Shown one piece after another: positions 1 to 13,755 of a stretch of 64,000 nucleotides of DNA. The stretch comes from Callipepla californica brunnescens (Eukaryota; Chordata; Aves; Galliformes; Odontophoridae). The position numbers and the translations under genes are program-made. Numbering within the stretch: the stretch's first letter is position 1; each line of letters opens with the position of its first letter. Under the pieces are notes generated by a model. It was not told the origin of the DNA. It was given only the letters and a program-made list of their open reading frames with translations, and did not search any database. The stretch spans positions 25,889,105 through 25,953,104 of the forward strand of contig JALIRH010000006.1 in assembly GCA_023055505.1 (NCBI GenBank), read 5' to 3'.

Positions 1-3000
1 CAGTCAGACATGTTTGAAAATATTCCTTCCAGAGTGATCGGGTATAAAGTCTATTTACAATAGATCTGTAGCCTCACTTATTCCCACTGGTACATATGTG
101 CCTTTAAAAAGAAGTATCTGTGGTAAGAAGGAAACGTAGCAGTGCTTCCTCCATTACAGAAATATTTGTCTAGCTGGTCACTGGCATGATTCAGCTCAGA
201 TGGTGATGTTTCTGATTTTACTGAAAAAGGTTGAATTCTGTGTGATTTTGTGAAATAGAGCTGAATATGACTGCCGGTAATAAACTGTAAATCTATACCT
301 TTAATATCAAGATATTATCACAGTGCTTAAAACAGTCTTTGCTGGATACATTTCCAGCCACAATCAGGAATTAAATAGGAGTTCTGAAAACAAAGTGTTA
401 CAAGAAATCATCCACATTACTCACCACTGAACTGGCCAAGAGTTAGCATGATGAAATTAAACATGAATCATTAGTCTATTCCTATCTCCCACTTGAAGCA
501 CTACTTTTTATTATTAATTTTAAGAAGCCAAAGACATTTTCAACTAGGTCTTTAAAGTGGTTTAAGTTTATCTTTAAATTATTTATTCTAAATGCTCTTG
601 GTACTGTGGGATTTCCGCAAGGCCACTGAGCTGACACTGATATTTAGCATCCCAGCAAAGCTCATGGAGGTCTGCCCATGGCACCCTCCCATGGTACCGG
701 GCCTCAGCACAGCGAGGGCACTCAGCCACGCAGTCAGCTAGCACACAGCTGCAAGGGCAGACATCAATACCGACTGCCAAATACTCAGATCTGCTAATAG
801 TACCCCAAGAGCAACGTTATCTCTTTCACTCAGCTGCATTTCAGAGCCTGCCCAGGCGGTGGCAATCTTGTCTCGCATTTGTGCCATTCCCACCCGACTC
901 TCGCAGCTGGCACGCAGCCTCTGAACCCGCGGGATAAAGAAAGTCACAAAAACAAAAAGATTTTAAACTGGCAGCTACAGGCTTATTATAGGCACAGAAT
1001 CAAAAGAGAAGAAAAAAAAAAAGAGAGAAAAAAAACCCTCCTCGTCTCTAAGGACAAAGATATTGCAAAGTTCAGCCCTCTGACTGGAAAATATTATTAA
1101 AATTGTTCTTGGTAGGCAGAATTATTTTGTAACCATTACTTACAGTCACTTTTCAGGACTGAAAAGCTGACAGATCTATTTTCACACACTGGGCATTTTA
1201 AGCATGCAGAAAGTCTTTGTTCCTTTACCAAAGGTTGTGTTTGCCGACATCAACAAGTGCGTACAAAAGGGCTTTATATGGGAATGACTCCACACGTTTT
1301 ACTTCCTGGAAGATCCTAAGGTAGTAAAGAGTAATAGGTGTGTGAGCACACACGAAGTTGTTTAGATAGGTGTTTGAAAACAGAGCACTTCACAAAGCTG
1401 AGCAGTCCCAGTTTGCAGTCTCATGATTGAAGACAAAGAACTATTTCTCGTTCAGGGTCTTATCCCTCATGCAATGCTCTGAGGAAAAACCTCAGCGAGG
1501 GAAATGGGAGATTTACCCCATAGCAAAGCCTGTGATCCCTGCTGGACTGGCAGTAACATAATTGCATGATAATACTCCACCCACCAGGCCTGCTCCTCAC
1601 CTAAGGCTTCCCTGCGTGTCTCAGGACACTCAGGCTGTCCTGTCCTTCTGAGGCATGGGTTCAGTGATCCACTATTGGTAAGCAGAACTGGCACTGCAGG
1701 ATGAACCTTCTCCAAACTGAGGACCTCGTGAAGAACTCCCTTTTGCAATTTGCATATGAAAACAAGATCAGTCTCTATAAATATCTAATCGGATAATGGT
1801 CAATAATTCAAGATTTTTGAGACTTAGGGCTTTTAAATTAAATCATCTACAAACAGCACCAAGAAGTGGGGGTTTCTCAGGGGCACTCAACAACACGCTC
1901 GCAACCAGGGCTGCTCAGGGCTGTCCTACTGATGCACCTAAGTCAAGCCTCAGTGTGTGGCTGTACTTCTGACTCCACAGGGACAGCAAAGTGAGCTACT
2001 TTCCCCAAATCCAGTAGTGCTTTGTGACAGAAGCTTTGTCGTCATCACATATACTTTTCCAGAGTCCCTCCTGATACTTTAAGCAGTCATATTCTAAAGG
2101 AAATAAGAACATTCTAAAGCAAACTAAGAATATCTTCGGTTCTTTGAAGCATCAACTACTCAAGTCATGATGCGGTTGCTGAATCAGAAAAGTTCTCATT
2201 GCCTGGTTCTGGAAACACTGAGTTAATTGTTCATGCTGGGTCTGTTAGAGTATCAGCCTCTCTGTTCTCTATGAGAGGCAGCGGGCATTGGTACAGCACA
2301 GTAACTGTAATGGATGGAAAGCAAGAATGAGGTCAAAAAAGCCTGAGTGCCAAAGCACAGCCATCGTTATGTTGCACACAGGCATTCATTTAGCTTCATG
2401 AAGAGAGAGTGAAGGCTCTGAGACCAAAGGGTGTGGACATCTTCAGGCTCCTGGAGACATGTGGCAACAGCAATCACCCATCTCCACATAAGTCCAAAAT
2501 AAATCACTGAGATAAGAGAAGATCTCTCCAAGAGAATGAAAAATACTAGAACATCTGGGAAGGAAAAAAAAAAAAGTTGAATGTGTGTTTTGGATGCTTT
2601 GTAGGAAAAATATCTGCAAGAGTCTGTCTTGTCTTTAAACACCGAATGCTGAGACCCGGGACATTTCCTGAGCATTAATAACTACTGAGGAGAGTTAATG
2701 GCCCAGAGAAAAGCTGAGGGTCATTAAAACCAGTCAGTCATCAGCTTGTCAGGAAATGCCCTCTGCTGAGGTTTGATATGGTCACTGCTAGAACCCCTCC
2801 CTCACTTTAAATTTAATATGTCCTGGAAAGCCAGAAAGCAAGCTCTGCAGACATACCTCTGTGAAGGGAAATGTTTGGGGCGCTATCACTGGGACAGGAT
2901 TTCCAAAAAAGCAAACAAAAATTCTTCCATTGCATTTAATTACATCACCTAGAAACTTAAAGCAAATAAGGTAACATTTTCTTTAGAAGCATTCAACTAA

Positions 3001-4119
3001 CAAGATACCTGATGAGCTATTGAGGGTCAATGCCAATAACAAGTGCAGTGTGTTGACATGGGACAGAAGCTGTGCTGCTCCTGGCTATTAGAAAAGCAGC
3101 ACGTCATGGGCAATGGGGGAAAAGGGATTAAAAACTTTCTTTCAGGTTTCTGTGCATCCCCAGCCAGAAACACAGCCTGACTGACTTTGTAGAGTAGTTT
3201 TAAGTCTGACCACAGAAATGTTTCTAAACCTGAGAATGGTTTCTCACTTTTGTAGTTCTGCTCAGAGCACTGCCTGCAGCAGACCCAACCCCAGTCTGGC
3301 CCTTTGTAAGCAAGAAGGAAGAATAAAAGCCTGTCAAAGAAAATATGGTGGCAATGTACATTTCTTTTGAAGCTTTGTGAAAATATCCCTCCTTGGTTCT
3401 AGGACACAGAGATGCAGAAGAACATCACTGTGAAGGACACTGAACACATCAAAGCAAGCAGCCATACAAATATTTACCAAAAGGTATTTCATTTACAAAA
3501 TGAGATATATACGATAAGTCATACACACGTATATCAAGACATTTCACAAGCTTATTGTTTGGGAACATGTACTATGTGTGTTTCTGATATGAAAAATAGT
3601 ATTACTTTATCACACTTCAAAGATTTTAGATTAGGCAAGGTAGTGTCTAGAAAGCCTTGGACCTCTTTCCAGTAAATGCTAAGTATCCATTAGCTGAAGT
3701 ATTACTTAAGAGGTTCTTTAGATAAAATATTAAGTTACTAATAACTGTACTTGAGGTTATTAATAGCACTTTTATCAAACAAGGAGAGAACAGGTTTCCA
3801 TCTAAAGGGACCTGAACCTTACCAATTGCCTGAAGACCCTGGTTTTGCAATGAGCACTGGGAAAAACACAGCAATTTGAACAATTCATTTGCCTGATAGT
3901 TTCCCCATTACAGAGGAAGGTACAAGATAGTCAGCAACCACAGCCACACACATCTTACCTCTCTTATACTCTGTGGTACTGCTTCCAGAGCTGGTACATA
4001 AAAGTGTTGTCAAGATGGTTCTGGAAAAGCAACTCATAGAGATACGCCTCTAAGTTAGGATGAGGAACCATAAATACTTGTCATGGCAAAATTCCTTTTA
4101 ACAGGCAGAAAATTTGGTA
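1..4119. other. Intergenic DNA, no gene recognised
   Basis: No exon of a known family was recognised on either strand. The segment is mostly AT-rich with a GC-richer patch at about 583-947 that carries two overlapping minus-strand open frames. An open frame at 1467-1748 (minus) shows no family resemblance. Confidence 0.6.
583..947 (-). other. GC-richer patch with two overlapping open frames, unrecognised
   Basis: On the minus strand, one frame (947-738) reads through RDKIATAWAGSEMQLSERDN and stops. A second frame (780-583) is cysteine-rich, with CPCSCVLADCVAECPRC. The two overlap by about 40 bases in different frames, as would a coding sequence broken by a frameshift. I recognise no family and see no clear splice structure. 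It could be a decayed gene, an unknown repeat or chance. Confidence 0.25.
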
Positions 4120-4345
4120 ATCATAGAATCAGTGAGGTTGGAGAAGACCAGTAGGATCAACTAGTTATCATCACCATGCCCACTAACCCACGTCCCAGAG
4201 TCCCACATCTACATGTTTCATGACCTCCAGGAGCAGTGACTCCATCGCCTCCCAGGGCAGTCTGTTTCAATGCATTACCACTCTGAGAATAAATCTTTCC
4301 TAACATCCAATCTGAAACGAAGCCTATCCAAACTAAGCTGCTTAA
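4120..4345 (-). mobile_element. CR1 LINE 3' fragment
   Basis: Minus-strand CR1 tail. At the low-coordinate end the plus strand reads ATCATAGAATCAGTGAGGTT, the reverse complement of the CR1 3' terminus. Further in it carries the diverged end of ORF2, seen as CCTCCCAGGGCAGTCTGTT. It is old: many substitutions and small gaps. Confidence 0.8.
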
Positions 4346-7300
4346 TTTTGCCCTCAGTATAAGCAGTAACCACCTGGGTGAAGAAATGGAACTGTAAGTA
4401 TTTCAGTCCCATAGTTAGGGGGATGGCCATGTATTTGATAGTGCGAGGGAGAAAACTTTCCCTACTTTTCTCAGTCTCTTATAGCTGTCGATAGAAGGAA
4501 AGTCAGTACCTGCAGATCTGCCCGAGAAACAACCTTGTATCTCTCGTCCATGCCTATGTGTGTTTAATCATTACTCCTTCCCACAGCTTTATCAAATGTT
4601 GAATTACCAGGATGGATAATGAGGATAAAAGGGAATGGAGGGAAATAAGAAGCATAGGGGACGAGGAAGACATGAAGGAACATGTTAAAATAAGAATCTA
4701 CTAATTCATGAAAGCAATAAATGAATTAATGTGTAAAATCAACTCTAGTCCAGTCTGAAGGTCATTGAAGCATAAAAACACCTTTTTATGAAACATGAAG
4801 AATAACTGTGACTCTAACTAGCTTTTGCAGAGCACCTTTTACAAAGATTTCTTCAACAGCAACTATCAGCCACAGCCATCAAAATACCTTAAACACAGAT
4901 TGTGACACTCAGGCATGCAGAAACATCCATCCAGGAGGGCACTAACAGCCAAGGCAAAGCAGCAGCCCCAGACAGTAGGCAATAGCTGCCCAGGGCTGCC
5001 CCATCCATTTTCTTCAGCAGAGACCTGGGATAACTTTGCTGCTCTGAAAAGCTCTGTTGCGCTGACCCCCACCATCCTGGGATAGGCAGCAGAACTGCAT
5101 GTGAGTGATTTAAGAAGCACAAGGCAGGAGTTGTTCATCTCCGGCAGCAAAAAAGTCATATAGACACTGCAGTATCTGTGCAGTAGGAACATTCTGTAAC
5201 AGAGAGGCAATTCTTTTGCAAGTCTCGTTTCATTATTTATTTGGGTAAATTATTCAGAACTGAAAGAATAAACGTCTATTTTATTCTGTACAGAATCTTG
5301 CTGTATTTTCAGTAGTGAAACTTCCTTGCTTCTCTCAACTGAAGGAGTTTGGCTCCTCTCAAGAGAGACATTCCACTATATTTCTCTTCCTCTGCTTCTC
5401 AGACAGGAAGTGGATGCTCTGCTCTTCGTGACAAACTGTGTTTGGAGTTACCCATCATCTACTTTCAAGATATGATAGGGGTGAAATACGAAGGACAGCA
5501 ACTTCTTTTATTGAAGGGAGGAGAGAAGGCTTATTTTTAAGTGGTTCTACTTTTCAACCAAATGTCTTAATCTTTCCGAAGCACATTACCCCAGAGTTTA
5601 CTTTCCTTCCAAACTGTTTCTTTCTGTTTCAGTGTGACAGCATTAGTATCCTTTATAAGACAAAGCAGAAGAGGAATTCAGCTGCTTTCACAGATGAATC
5701 CCCCATGCTAGTTCTACTGACATTTCTGTTGTCACCAATATGCTGGCAAGTGCAATACCTATTTACTGTAATAGCCTGGTGGCAACATTTTGAAGGGACT
5801 GGATTCGATGGAAGGGCTGAAAGGAACACAAAGGTGACCCAAGGAAGAAGGGGCTTCAATATTTGCTCCAAAGTGTCATTTTCCAGAGTTTCATTTCCTT
5901 TCACTTCCTGAGTTAGATGAGAATCTTTCAAGATAGAAACCCATCATGAGCACATTTACAACTCAGAATAGTGGAAATCAGTACAAAATGTAAGTAAATA
6001 CAAGGAAACAAAGAAATTATAAACGTGATAGTTCTACTGTGGTAAATCTATAAGACTAGGAAATAAGAAAGGGAGCATAAAGTGATTTAAAACTGAGAAA
6101 GTTCTGATTTCACTATCAGGACAGTGTCAAATATCAAATACTTCACTATGTGTGAGGCAGATGTCAGCAGAATAGCCTTGTCAGATGGCAGAGGGATGTG
6201 CTGCACTGAGGTAGTCAGGAGGGCAGCACCAGGCCTCTTACCAGCAGCAGCAGCCACCCTGCACCAACACCCCGTCCTTGCTGGGAGAAGCACATGCTGT
6301 ATATAGAGTTAAGAGGTGTACAAAGAAGCAGAGCTGGGAGAAATCCCTGAAAAAGTCTCCTGCAAATCAAAATGAGCATGTGGTTCTTTTTAATAAAAGA
6401 ATAATCTGGGAAAGGAGGCCTTGCAGACTTTGTTACACCATAATTTTTCCTGCCACAATTAATGTTTTGACAGGTTTGGGGGACTATAAAATGATGCACT
6501 GTGAAAGCAGCTATGGCACTAGAGCAGAAGAATGATAATGGTCTAAGTTAAAAATATGATCTTTGTGACAGCACTCTGAAGAGATAAGATTGCACTTGTC
6601 AAAGCCAGTGGGAAAAGCAAGCCACAATAACCTCTATGATGATAGCCTTGATGCGAACTAAGGTTCAAACTCGGAGCAGTAACTGGCTGCGACAGGACTG
6701 ACTTCTAAGAATTCCACGTTAGTCATCATGTGTAAGCAGAGACCAACAACAAATCAAAATCTGAAGACTAAATGTCTGTTTCTCTTCAAGTATCAGTCCC
6801 ACGTACACAGAGCGGAGCATGAGAGGAACATTTTGATACGCATAGGCTCCCTAGCACACCAGGAGCTTTTCCAGACAGATGGAATCGAGAAACACAGAGA
6901 ATAGCAAGAGTGAAAAACCCGCTGCATGTAAATACAACACTGAGTCATTACTACTGCCAACAAGGCAACTGTTTTGGGGGTAGCAAAAGGGTTTCCAGAG
7001 CTTCCCTTTCCCACAGCCACTGTGACCTGGCAGGACTGATAGCTCAGCCACGGCTTCTAGCCCAGAATTTGCCTTTCCCACCTATGAGATCCAATCACAG
7101 AGTACACTGCCCAGAATTCCTTTTGAATTCGCATGCAATAGCAAATAAACAAAATCTCCTCAGTTTAGTACCCATATTCAGAAATGTTTTCAATCTGATT
7201 TACTACTCAGACAACTGCTACTATTCACTCTCTGAATCATCTTATGGAAAGTATGGAAAGGTAAATGATAACTTAATACAGGGAACATACTACCAAACAG

Positions 7301-7990
7301 AGCTTTCTCCAAATTAGAACTAAAACTTGATAACAAGAGTTGTTTACTTGCAGTAATAATACTGAACTAGAAATAGTGATGCTGAACAGTGAGGGATGGA
7401 AATACTCTGAGCTAACATGTTTCTGTGGTTACTCGGAGCTGGTAATTCAGATTAGCTTCTGTAGAACAAATTAACAGCCTCTTTCACAATACACACTATC
7501 ACATACCAAATCTGTCACTTTTAGAAATTCACTGAGCTGACAGAAGAAACGAAACATTTGTTCAGGGAGAACTGAGCTTGGCAATTTTCTTCTTTCTTGA
7601 CCTGGAACGCCCAAATCCTCTCTGAGGGAGTACTAGAGATAACACTTGCTTCTGTATCTTGCAAATTCATCATCTTCCCGTCTGCCTGTTAACTGTGCCA
7701 GACAGCCATGCATCGTATTTTTGAAGATAGCTCTTACAGGGAGGAAGGATTAAGCTATCATAGCCTGAAGTCCAAGAAATTAAATTTGCTACTTCTCTGG
7801 ACGTCACTTGGGGACTGCCTTAAACTTTCCTGGGGCACAGGGGTGGGATAGCTGGATTTCTCCTAACCCAGTGCTTTTTACGTGCCTGCACATGGGAGGG
7901 AAAGAGAACAAAGCACTGGCATGCAATGTCCTCACAGCGAGTCTGCCAAGCACCCTGCCCTGCTGCAAATATCATTAGAAACAATTTGCT

Positions 7991-8027
7991 CAAAAACAAA
8001 ACAAAACAACAACAACAACAACAAAAC
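7991..8027. repeat. (CAA)n/(CAAAA)n simple repeat
   Basis: A tract of CAAAA units followed by six CAA units, seen directly. Confidence 0.95.
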
Positions 8028-8562
8028 CTTAAATCAACATTAGCATTGCAATTATTGTGAAGCTGCTGAATGGGCCACTCTGTTACCCAAAGTCTGTTTT
8101 AATCCCTAAACAACATAGTTAGGATGGGAAAGAGTTTTTAAAGGAATTTGAAATACGCATACCCCATTTCAGGTCCTGAGAATCAAATTACCAGCCCATA
8201 AGGGAGATGAGGCAGCAAGAGTACTGAGATCCACCCGTCTCCGGGCCTGGCAATTTGCTCTGCTCGGTCCTCAGCCCTGCTAAGCCCCACTAACAGCAGC
8301 TGGAACGTATGCAGCGTGGCCCCAGACAGCTGGGAGGAGGAAAGGCCAGCCACAAATTAAATTAGGAGGTGTAATATGCTGTGAGAAGGAAAACAAATTG
8401 AGATTGTGAAAACAGGTGCCAACTGACATTTACTCAGTACTCAGCCACACTTTCCTTTCTCTATATGTGATTAGCAGCTAAGCTGAATTAGGATAGATTT
8501 CATGCTTCTGTGACCTTCCAGAATCCCCATACAGAAAAACACCTGTAGCTAGAAGGTTTGGG

Positions 8563-8606
8563 TTTTTTTTTTGTTGTTGTTGTTTTGTTTTGTTGTTGTT
8601 TTTTTT
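8563..8606. repeat. (TTG)n with T runs
   Basis: T10, then repeated TTG and TTTTG units, then T8. It is roughly the inverted complement of the tract at 7991-8027. Confidence 0.95.
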
Positions 8607-10271
8607 GCAAGAGGGTAAAAGTGTCCAAATATTGCAGAGCTGATAAATGAAGGGTAAAACCTGCCAACTGTCCTTTCCTAAGGAGTCATTACTAAATCTC
8701 TGTGTAAGGTGAAAAGTCAAAGGCTCGAGATAAAAAAGATAAATACATAGATAGAACTTTAGATTGAATGGTAGGGTTGGTATGTATTTAGGAGTAGAAT
8801 CTAATAGTCCAAGTATAGACGGGATAAAATCTCTCAGCACTGCCTTCCCAAAGGACCTCTGAAATGGCAATGGACTGCAGACAATCCACCATTCTCTATT
8901 GACCTGAGGTGTCAAAGTCCTCAGCACAGCAAATCCCTCTGAGACCCCAATGCTATGGAGATGTGCCATGTTTACCCACTACAGTTAAGAAAAGCTCCTT
9001 GCATACCTCAGCCACAGTAATTTCAGAAAAGTCTCCTTTTAAACAAAGGCATCTATAGGTCTGTTAGGTAGGGTTTGTGATCACAGAGCAACTTGCAAAG
9101 CAGAAATTCCCCTCTTTCCTCAAACCACTAGAACTGTCAGAAAAAATGCTGTCATTGCTGCTTGCCACTAGCAACGTGAGGATACACCACCAAGGCATCA
9201 CTCTTGGCTTGCAAAAAATATTCAACTCCATGCAACTCAGTCCCACTCACCTCCTCAACCTCAAACCTAGTCATTTATCACCCCCACACAATCCCAAAAA
9301 TGCTGTGATGCACAGATCGCAGTTGCTTCAGGTAAAAAGTTTAAGCTACTCCTTCCATTCCTTTTGAAGTTTTTACATGATAGCATGAAATTCTAGGTCT
9401 CTAAAATGCAGAAGCGTTGCAATAACACCTTTGCCTCTACATTCCCCACAGCTGACCAGATGATGGCAAACACGTACCACAAGACCACTGGATAAAAATG
9501 TCAGGGGCTTAGAAATAGTTCACATTCTCTGGCCTTCAGTTTCATGATCATTATCATAATAAAATGTTTCTTTGCTTATTCCCTGCACACCTGCTGCATG
9601 TCAGTTTCCCATTACTGCAGCTACACCACCACGTGTGCTGCTCAGGCGGACACAATCACCTTCCTTACACCAAACAGACCCTCAGCACTGCTGGCCCACA
9701 ACATCGATAGAAAATAGAGCACACAAAACACTTTGTAAAGAGAGAGGAATGTAGTCTGGGGACGTGGTTCAGGGTTAGATAAAATGAGAACAGAGTTCTG
9801 GAACTCACTGTCATCAAGTTTTGGATTCCTAAAAAATTCCTAAATGTTTCTGAGGTACTCGTTTTCATCTCTTACCACCAACTCTTGTTGTGAAACATCA
9901 GCAGCAAAACCAAGCAAATGGATGTGCTCTTTGAAGTCGTAAACCATAACTTTCTGCAGGGCCTGGAGAGGACAGATGGGAGAGTGTACGTACAGGATTA
10001 CAGCCTGGCTTCTCCCCAATTTTTCTTAAATATTTTGGGGGGAAGGAAGAGGGAGGAATGCATTTGGATATTCAGTTCCTTTCTCCCAGTTCATTCTCAC
10101 TGCTCTCAGTACATCTCTGCCTGTCCCTGGGTGCCTTATCACACACACCTTGTTAACAAAAGCCCCTAAACCCACAGTATGCAATCTCCTCCAAAATAAA
10201 TTTGCTTAGAAGAATACTGTTGCCATTGCTTAAATACAAGATGTGTATCTACAAAAGAGCACATTCTGTCG

Positions 10272-10448
10272 TATCATAGAATCACAGGATGGCTTGTGTT
10301 GAAGGAACCTTAAAGACCACACACTTCCAACCCCATGCCATGGGCAGGGCTGCCACTCACTAGGATCCTAGGATTAGGGTGCCCAGGGCCCCATCTAACC
10401 TGGCCTCTAATACCTCTAGGGATGGGGCATTCACACCTTCTCTGGGCA
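10272..10448 (-). mobile_element. CR1 LINE 3' fragment
   Basis: Minus-strand CR1 tail. The plus strand shows TCATAGAATCACAGGATGGC, then CCATGGGCAGGGCTGCCACT and the GATGGGGCATTCACA block that encodes the end of CR1 ORF2 in reverse. The 3' end is at the low coordinate. Confidence 0.92.
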
Positions 10449-13173
10449 ATGTTTTTGTTTGTTTGTTTATCTTTTAAACAGGCTACACTAAGCACATGTT
10501 GAAAATCTCAGGTAATTAAACTTGCAATATCAGTCAAAGCATCAGTCAAAAGTCATCTTTGCTAACTGCCTGTAACAATTCCTTCAAATTCCTCTTGATT
10601 ATGAGAAATAAAACTGGAAGGAGAAGTTCTGGGAAGAGTTTTATGCACAAATTCTACCTATTGTAGTGAGTTAGACTTTAACATTTTTAAACATTAATGT
10701 TTGCTTTAACTAGCTAGTAAATATTGAAACATGCCAACCAGTGTTCAGTCAATGTTGGCAGCAACAGCATAGGAAAAGGTTTTTGATACAAGTTTACGAA
10801 TTCAGATTCTTGATAATGACATCTGATGTTTCCTTTGCCCTGGTGCTAAATTACATTCCAGTTTCACACTGCATTGATGATTACCCAAGACAACAGAATG
10901 CTGAATTAAAGCTCTCATTCTTTTTTCCTCCAAAATCTCACTTCTAGTTTTACAATAGGTTTAATGGTTAAAGAATACCATGCTTGTTTGCAAAATAACG
11001 CAAACAAAATATCTGAAATCCAGTAATTTAAATGAGCCTAGAAAACCAAAATTGTGTGGGTAAGATGTGAAGCTAACTTGTAATTTATTTCTTTTAAGAC
11101 TTACAAGTAATATGTTGTATGAAGTCCTTGAAAGCTATACAGAAAATGTTGTCTTTCATGAAGATGAACTTCACTTTCAGACTGAAAAATAAGAAACCTG
11201 CAGTTTGCTAACATGACATTTTGCACCTATGCTAATACTGGTTAAAAGAAGAACAACAAAGTTTCTTTAAATTTCTGGGTATTTTATGTATATAACTGGA
11301 TCACTCACACAACAATATTCTGCATAGACTCAATGAGCAAGTGTTCTCAATTCCCAGGTTTACCAGAAGCTCTTAAAATTCAAGTAGCCGCTGTTTGAAA
11401 ATTCTGACTCCCTTGGTTTAATTCAGAACAAGCATGTTTCTAGACTTCAACCTAAAATACAAAATAGAAAGACTTAAAAGATTACTTGAAATTTGCTTTT
11501 AAATTGATAAGAAAAAGAAAGTCCATTTTAAAAAACCTATATTCCTCACTCCCAATAAATAGCAATTTATTGCTAATAAATGTAGTTTAGTTCTGTTCAT
11601 CTCAGAATTAACTTAGCTACCAGTTCAATTAAGAAATGTCAACTGGGAATTCCAGTTAGCCCTTTCTAACTAGATATCAAATAATTTAACTGACACATGC
11701 ACATTTTCCATATCCCAACCCCAACATACGCCACAGTAATCTAAAGAACCGCAGCATGGGAAAGTTATTTGAGATCTACTGTTCCCTCGTGTTCCACGTG
11801 AATGGTAGGGAACTGTGTAGGCAGAGATGTTTCAAATTGTTCATGAAAAGGAAGCTTTCATTAGAAATCCTTTAGAAAAGTAAACTTGTTTCATCCAACA
11901 GACAGAAAATGAAATTTGTAGTTAAATCGCATATAGAATGATGCTGATTACTGAACACTATAAAAACTTCAGTAATCCTCACACATTCACTAAACATCAA
12001 AAAGTTTAAAATGTGGTGGATTGTTAAATAGACAGTAAAATAAGCCATAGGCACATACAAAACACATCTAACAAATGACAGGTACTTATAAGAATTCATT
12101 AAAGGGAAATTATAATGGAGTGAATTTCCTGCCATGAAATTATTCTACGATAACAGCTTCAACAAATAAGACTTTGGAGTCAGTAATGAAATTTCTGTGT
12201 AGCAGAAATATGCAAGTTGGTGAAAACAGAACATGTTACCCCTGGGTCAAAGAACTAACATCTCTGTAGGTCAGGACATCTTTTTGATGAATGTGAAACA
12301 GCTGGAATAAATACATGAAGGGTAACAATTGTGCTCCCATGGTAGATCCAGCTGCTGTGAAATGAACTCAGGGGAAAAAAGTAAAAAAACCAAAACAAAA
12401 CAAAAAAACAACAATAAGAAGAGGCATATACCATATAATCATATCATTTCTGCACATATCTTTTTAGAGTATAGAATAATAAAAACACTGATTGAAAATC
12501 ACTGCGGTGATAACATTTGTTAAAAGCAAAATGAGTTCATAAAGCATTTAAAAATCAAGGAGTGATTTTTTCTCCTTTTAAAGTAGCACTTTACACCAAT
12601 ATTCACCATTAGCAATTTTTTTTTGTCAGACCACAGAAACGTTCATACCTGCTGGTGAGAAAGTTAATTTAAAAATAAATGTTAGAGACTCATAATAATC
12701 CTGTTAATACTTTATTAGTGTAATTTTTTTTTAACCTTTCTATTGGACAGAACATAAATGCAAACTCAAAAAAAAAAATAATAATAATAATTCAGAGTCC
12801 TCTGCCATCCAGTAGAAGTGACCCTGGCAGTCTGTTTCACGTTCATTCTTTGTTACGGAAACGAGAGGATGGGGAAGGGAGGGAAAAAGCATCAACAGAA
12901 CAATTAGGCACACAGCTGACACGTACTGTACAATGATATGCACAAGTAATTCATAACGGCTATATTCATGAGATGAGCTCTTTAGATTTTCCCCTTGTAA
13001 CGTATGAGCTATGCTCCCACGAGCAAGGACCATTAAGAACAAGGGAATTAACAGCGGAGTAACAAATAAGACTTTTAAAACAAGTCCTTAAATAAACTAA
13101 TGCAACAACAGAATGCAAAATTGTTCAGCTGAGAAGACATTTTTAACCTAGACTTTAAAACATTAAAAATTCA
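10449..13173. other. Intergenic or distal 3' flank, nothing recognised
   Basis: AT-rich sequence with scattered A/T runs, including a purine and ATA-rich tract at 12770-12792. No coding exon or transposon was recognised. The distal part could belong to an extended SNX13 3' UTR if a downstream poly(A) site is used. Confidence 0.5.
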
Positions 13174-13689
13174 TTTATTTTACAGTTATTCAAATACACA
13201 TGCATTAAATGAAAATATTGCACAAAATTAAAATTTAGATTGTGGAATTCATATATTTTTATTTTGGTACACATTCTGGTAGCACTTAAAATTTACGGTT
13301 TAGTTCTAGCAAACACCAGCAGCACAAGCTTGAGGATGAGCCAAATGAAAAATTCAATTGCTCGTTTTCTCTTAAAAATAATTAAGGCTAAAACAAGTGC
13401 ATTTGTTGACAATGGCACAATCTTCAGTGGCCAGTCACAGCACCCAAAGGCCAGAAGATACACCCAGACACTTAAGTGCTGTATATTAACATTCAGTTTT
13501 GGAGACTTTATAGGATAACAGGCTGCATGGTTGACAGGGCAGGTATTTTGAATTGACAAAAGGAAAACCATTATAAAGACACATACAAACTTTTAAATCA
13601 AAAGTATTAATTTCTGATCAATCTTGCCAACCAACAGGCACAACTGAATTAGGAAGCCACATTCTGTAACTAAATACAGAAGACAAAAC

Positions 13690-13755
13690 ATTAGTACATA
13701 TATACATATGCACACCTGTATATAAGTGTGTGTATAAGTATATATATGTAATAAC
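13690..13755. repeat. TA/TG-rich tract in probable 3' UTR
   Basis: Alternating TATA, CATA and TGTG units. It includes the Pumilio-type TGTATATA on the minus strand. Confidence 0.8.

Larger units (their letters stand above)
4346..10271. other. Intergenic DNA, no gene recognised
   Basis: AT-rich unique-looking sequence with a (CAA)n tract at 7991-8027 and a (TTG)n tract at 8563-8606. Several long open frames (for example plus 5438-5911 and minus 8478-8969) show no domain or splice support. Confidence 0.55.

Noticed and set aside
5438..5911. 157-codon open frame on the plus strand
   Set aside because: No domain, no family resemblance and low-complexity hydrophobic composition; it lies in intergenic DNA without splice or promoter support, so chance is the simplest reading.
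8478..8969. 163-codon open frame on the minus strand
   Set aside because: Its frame runs through the (TTG)n repeat, giving a Lys/Asn/Gln run; the rest shows no recognisable domain.
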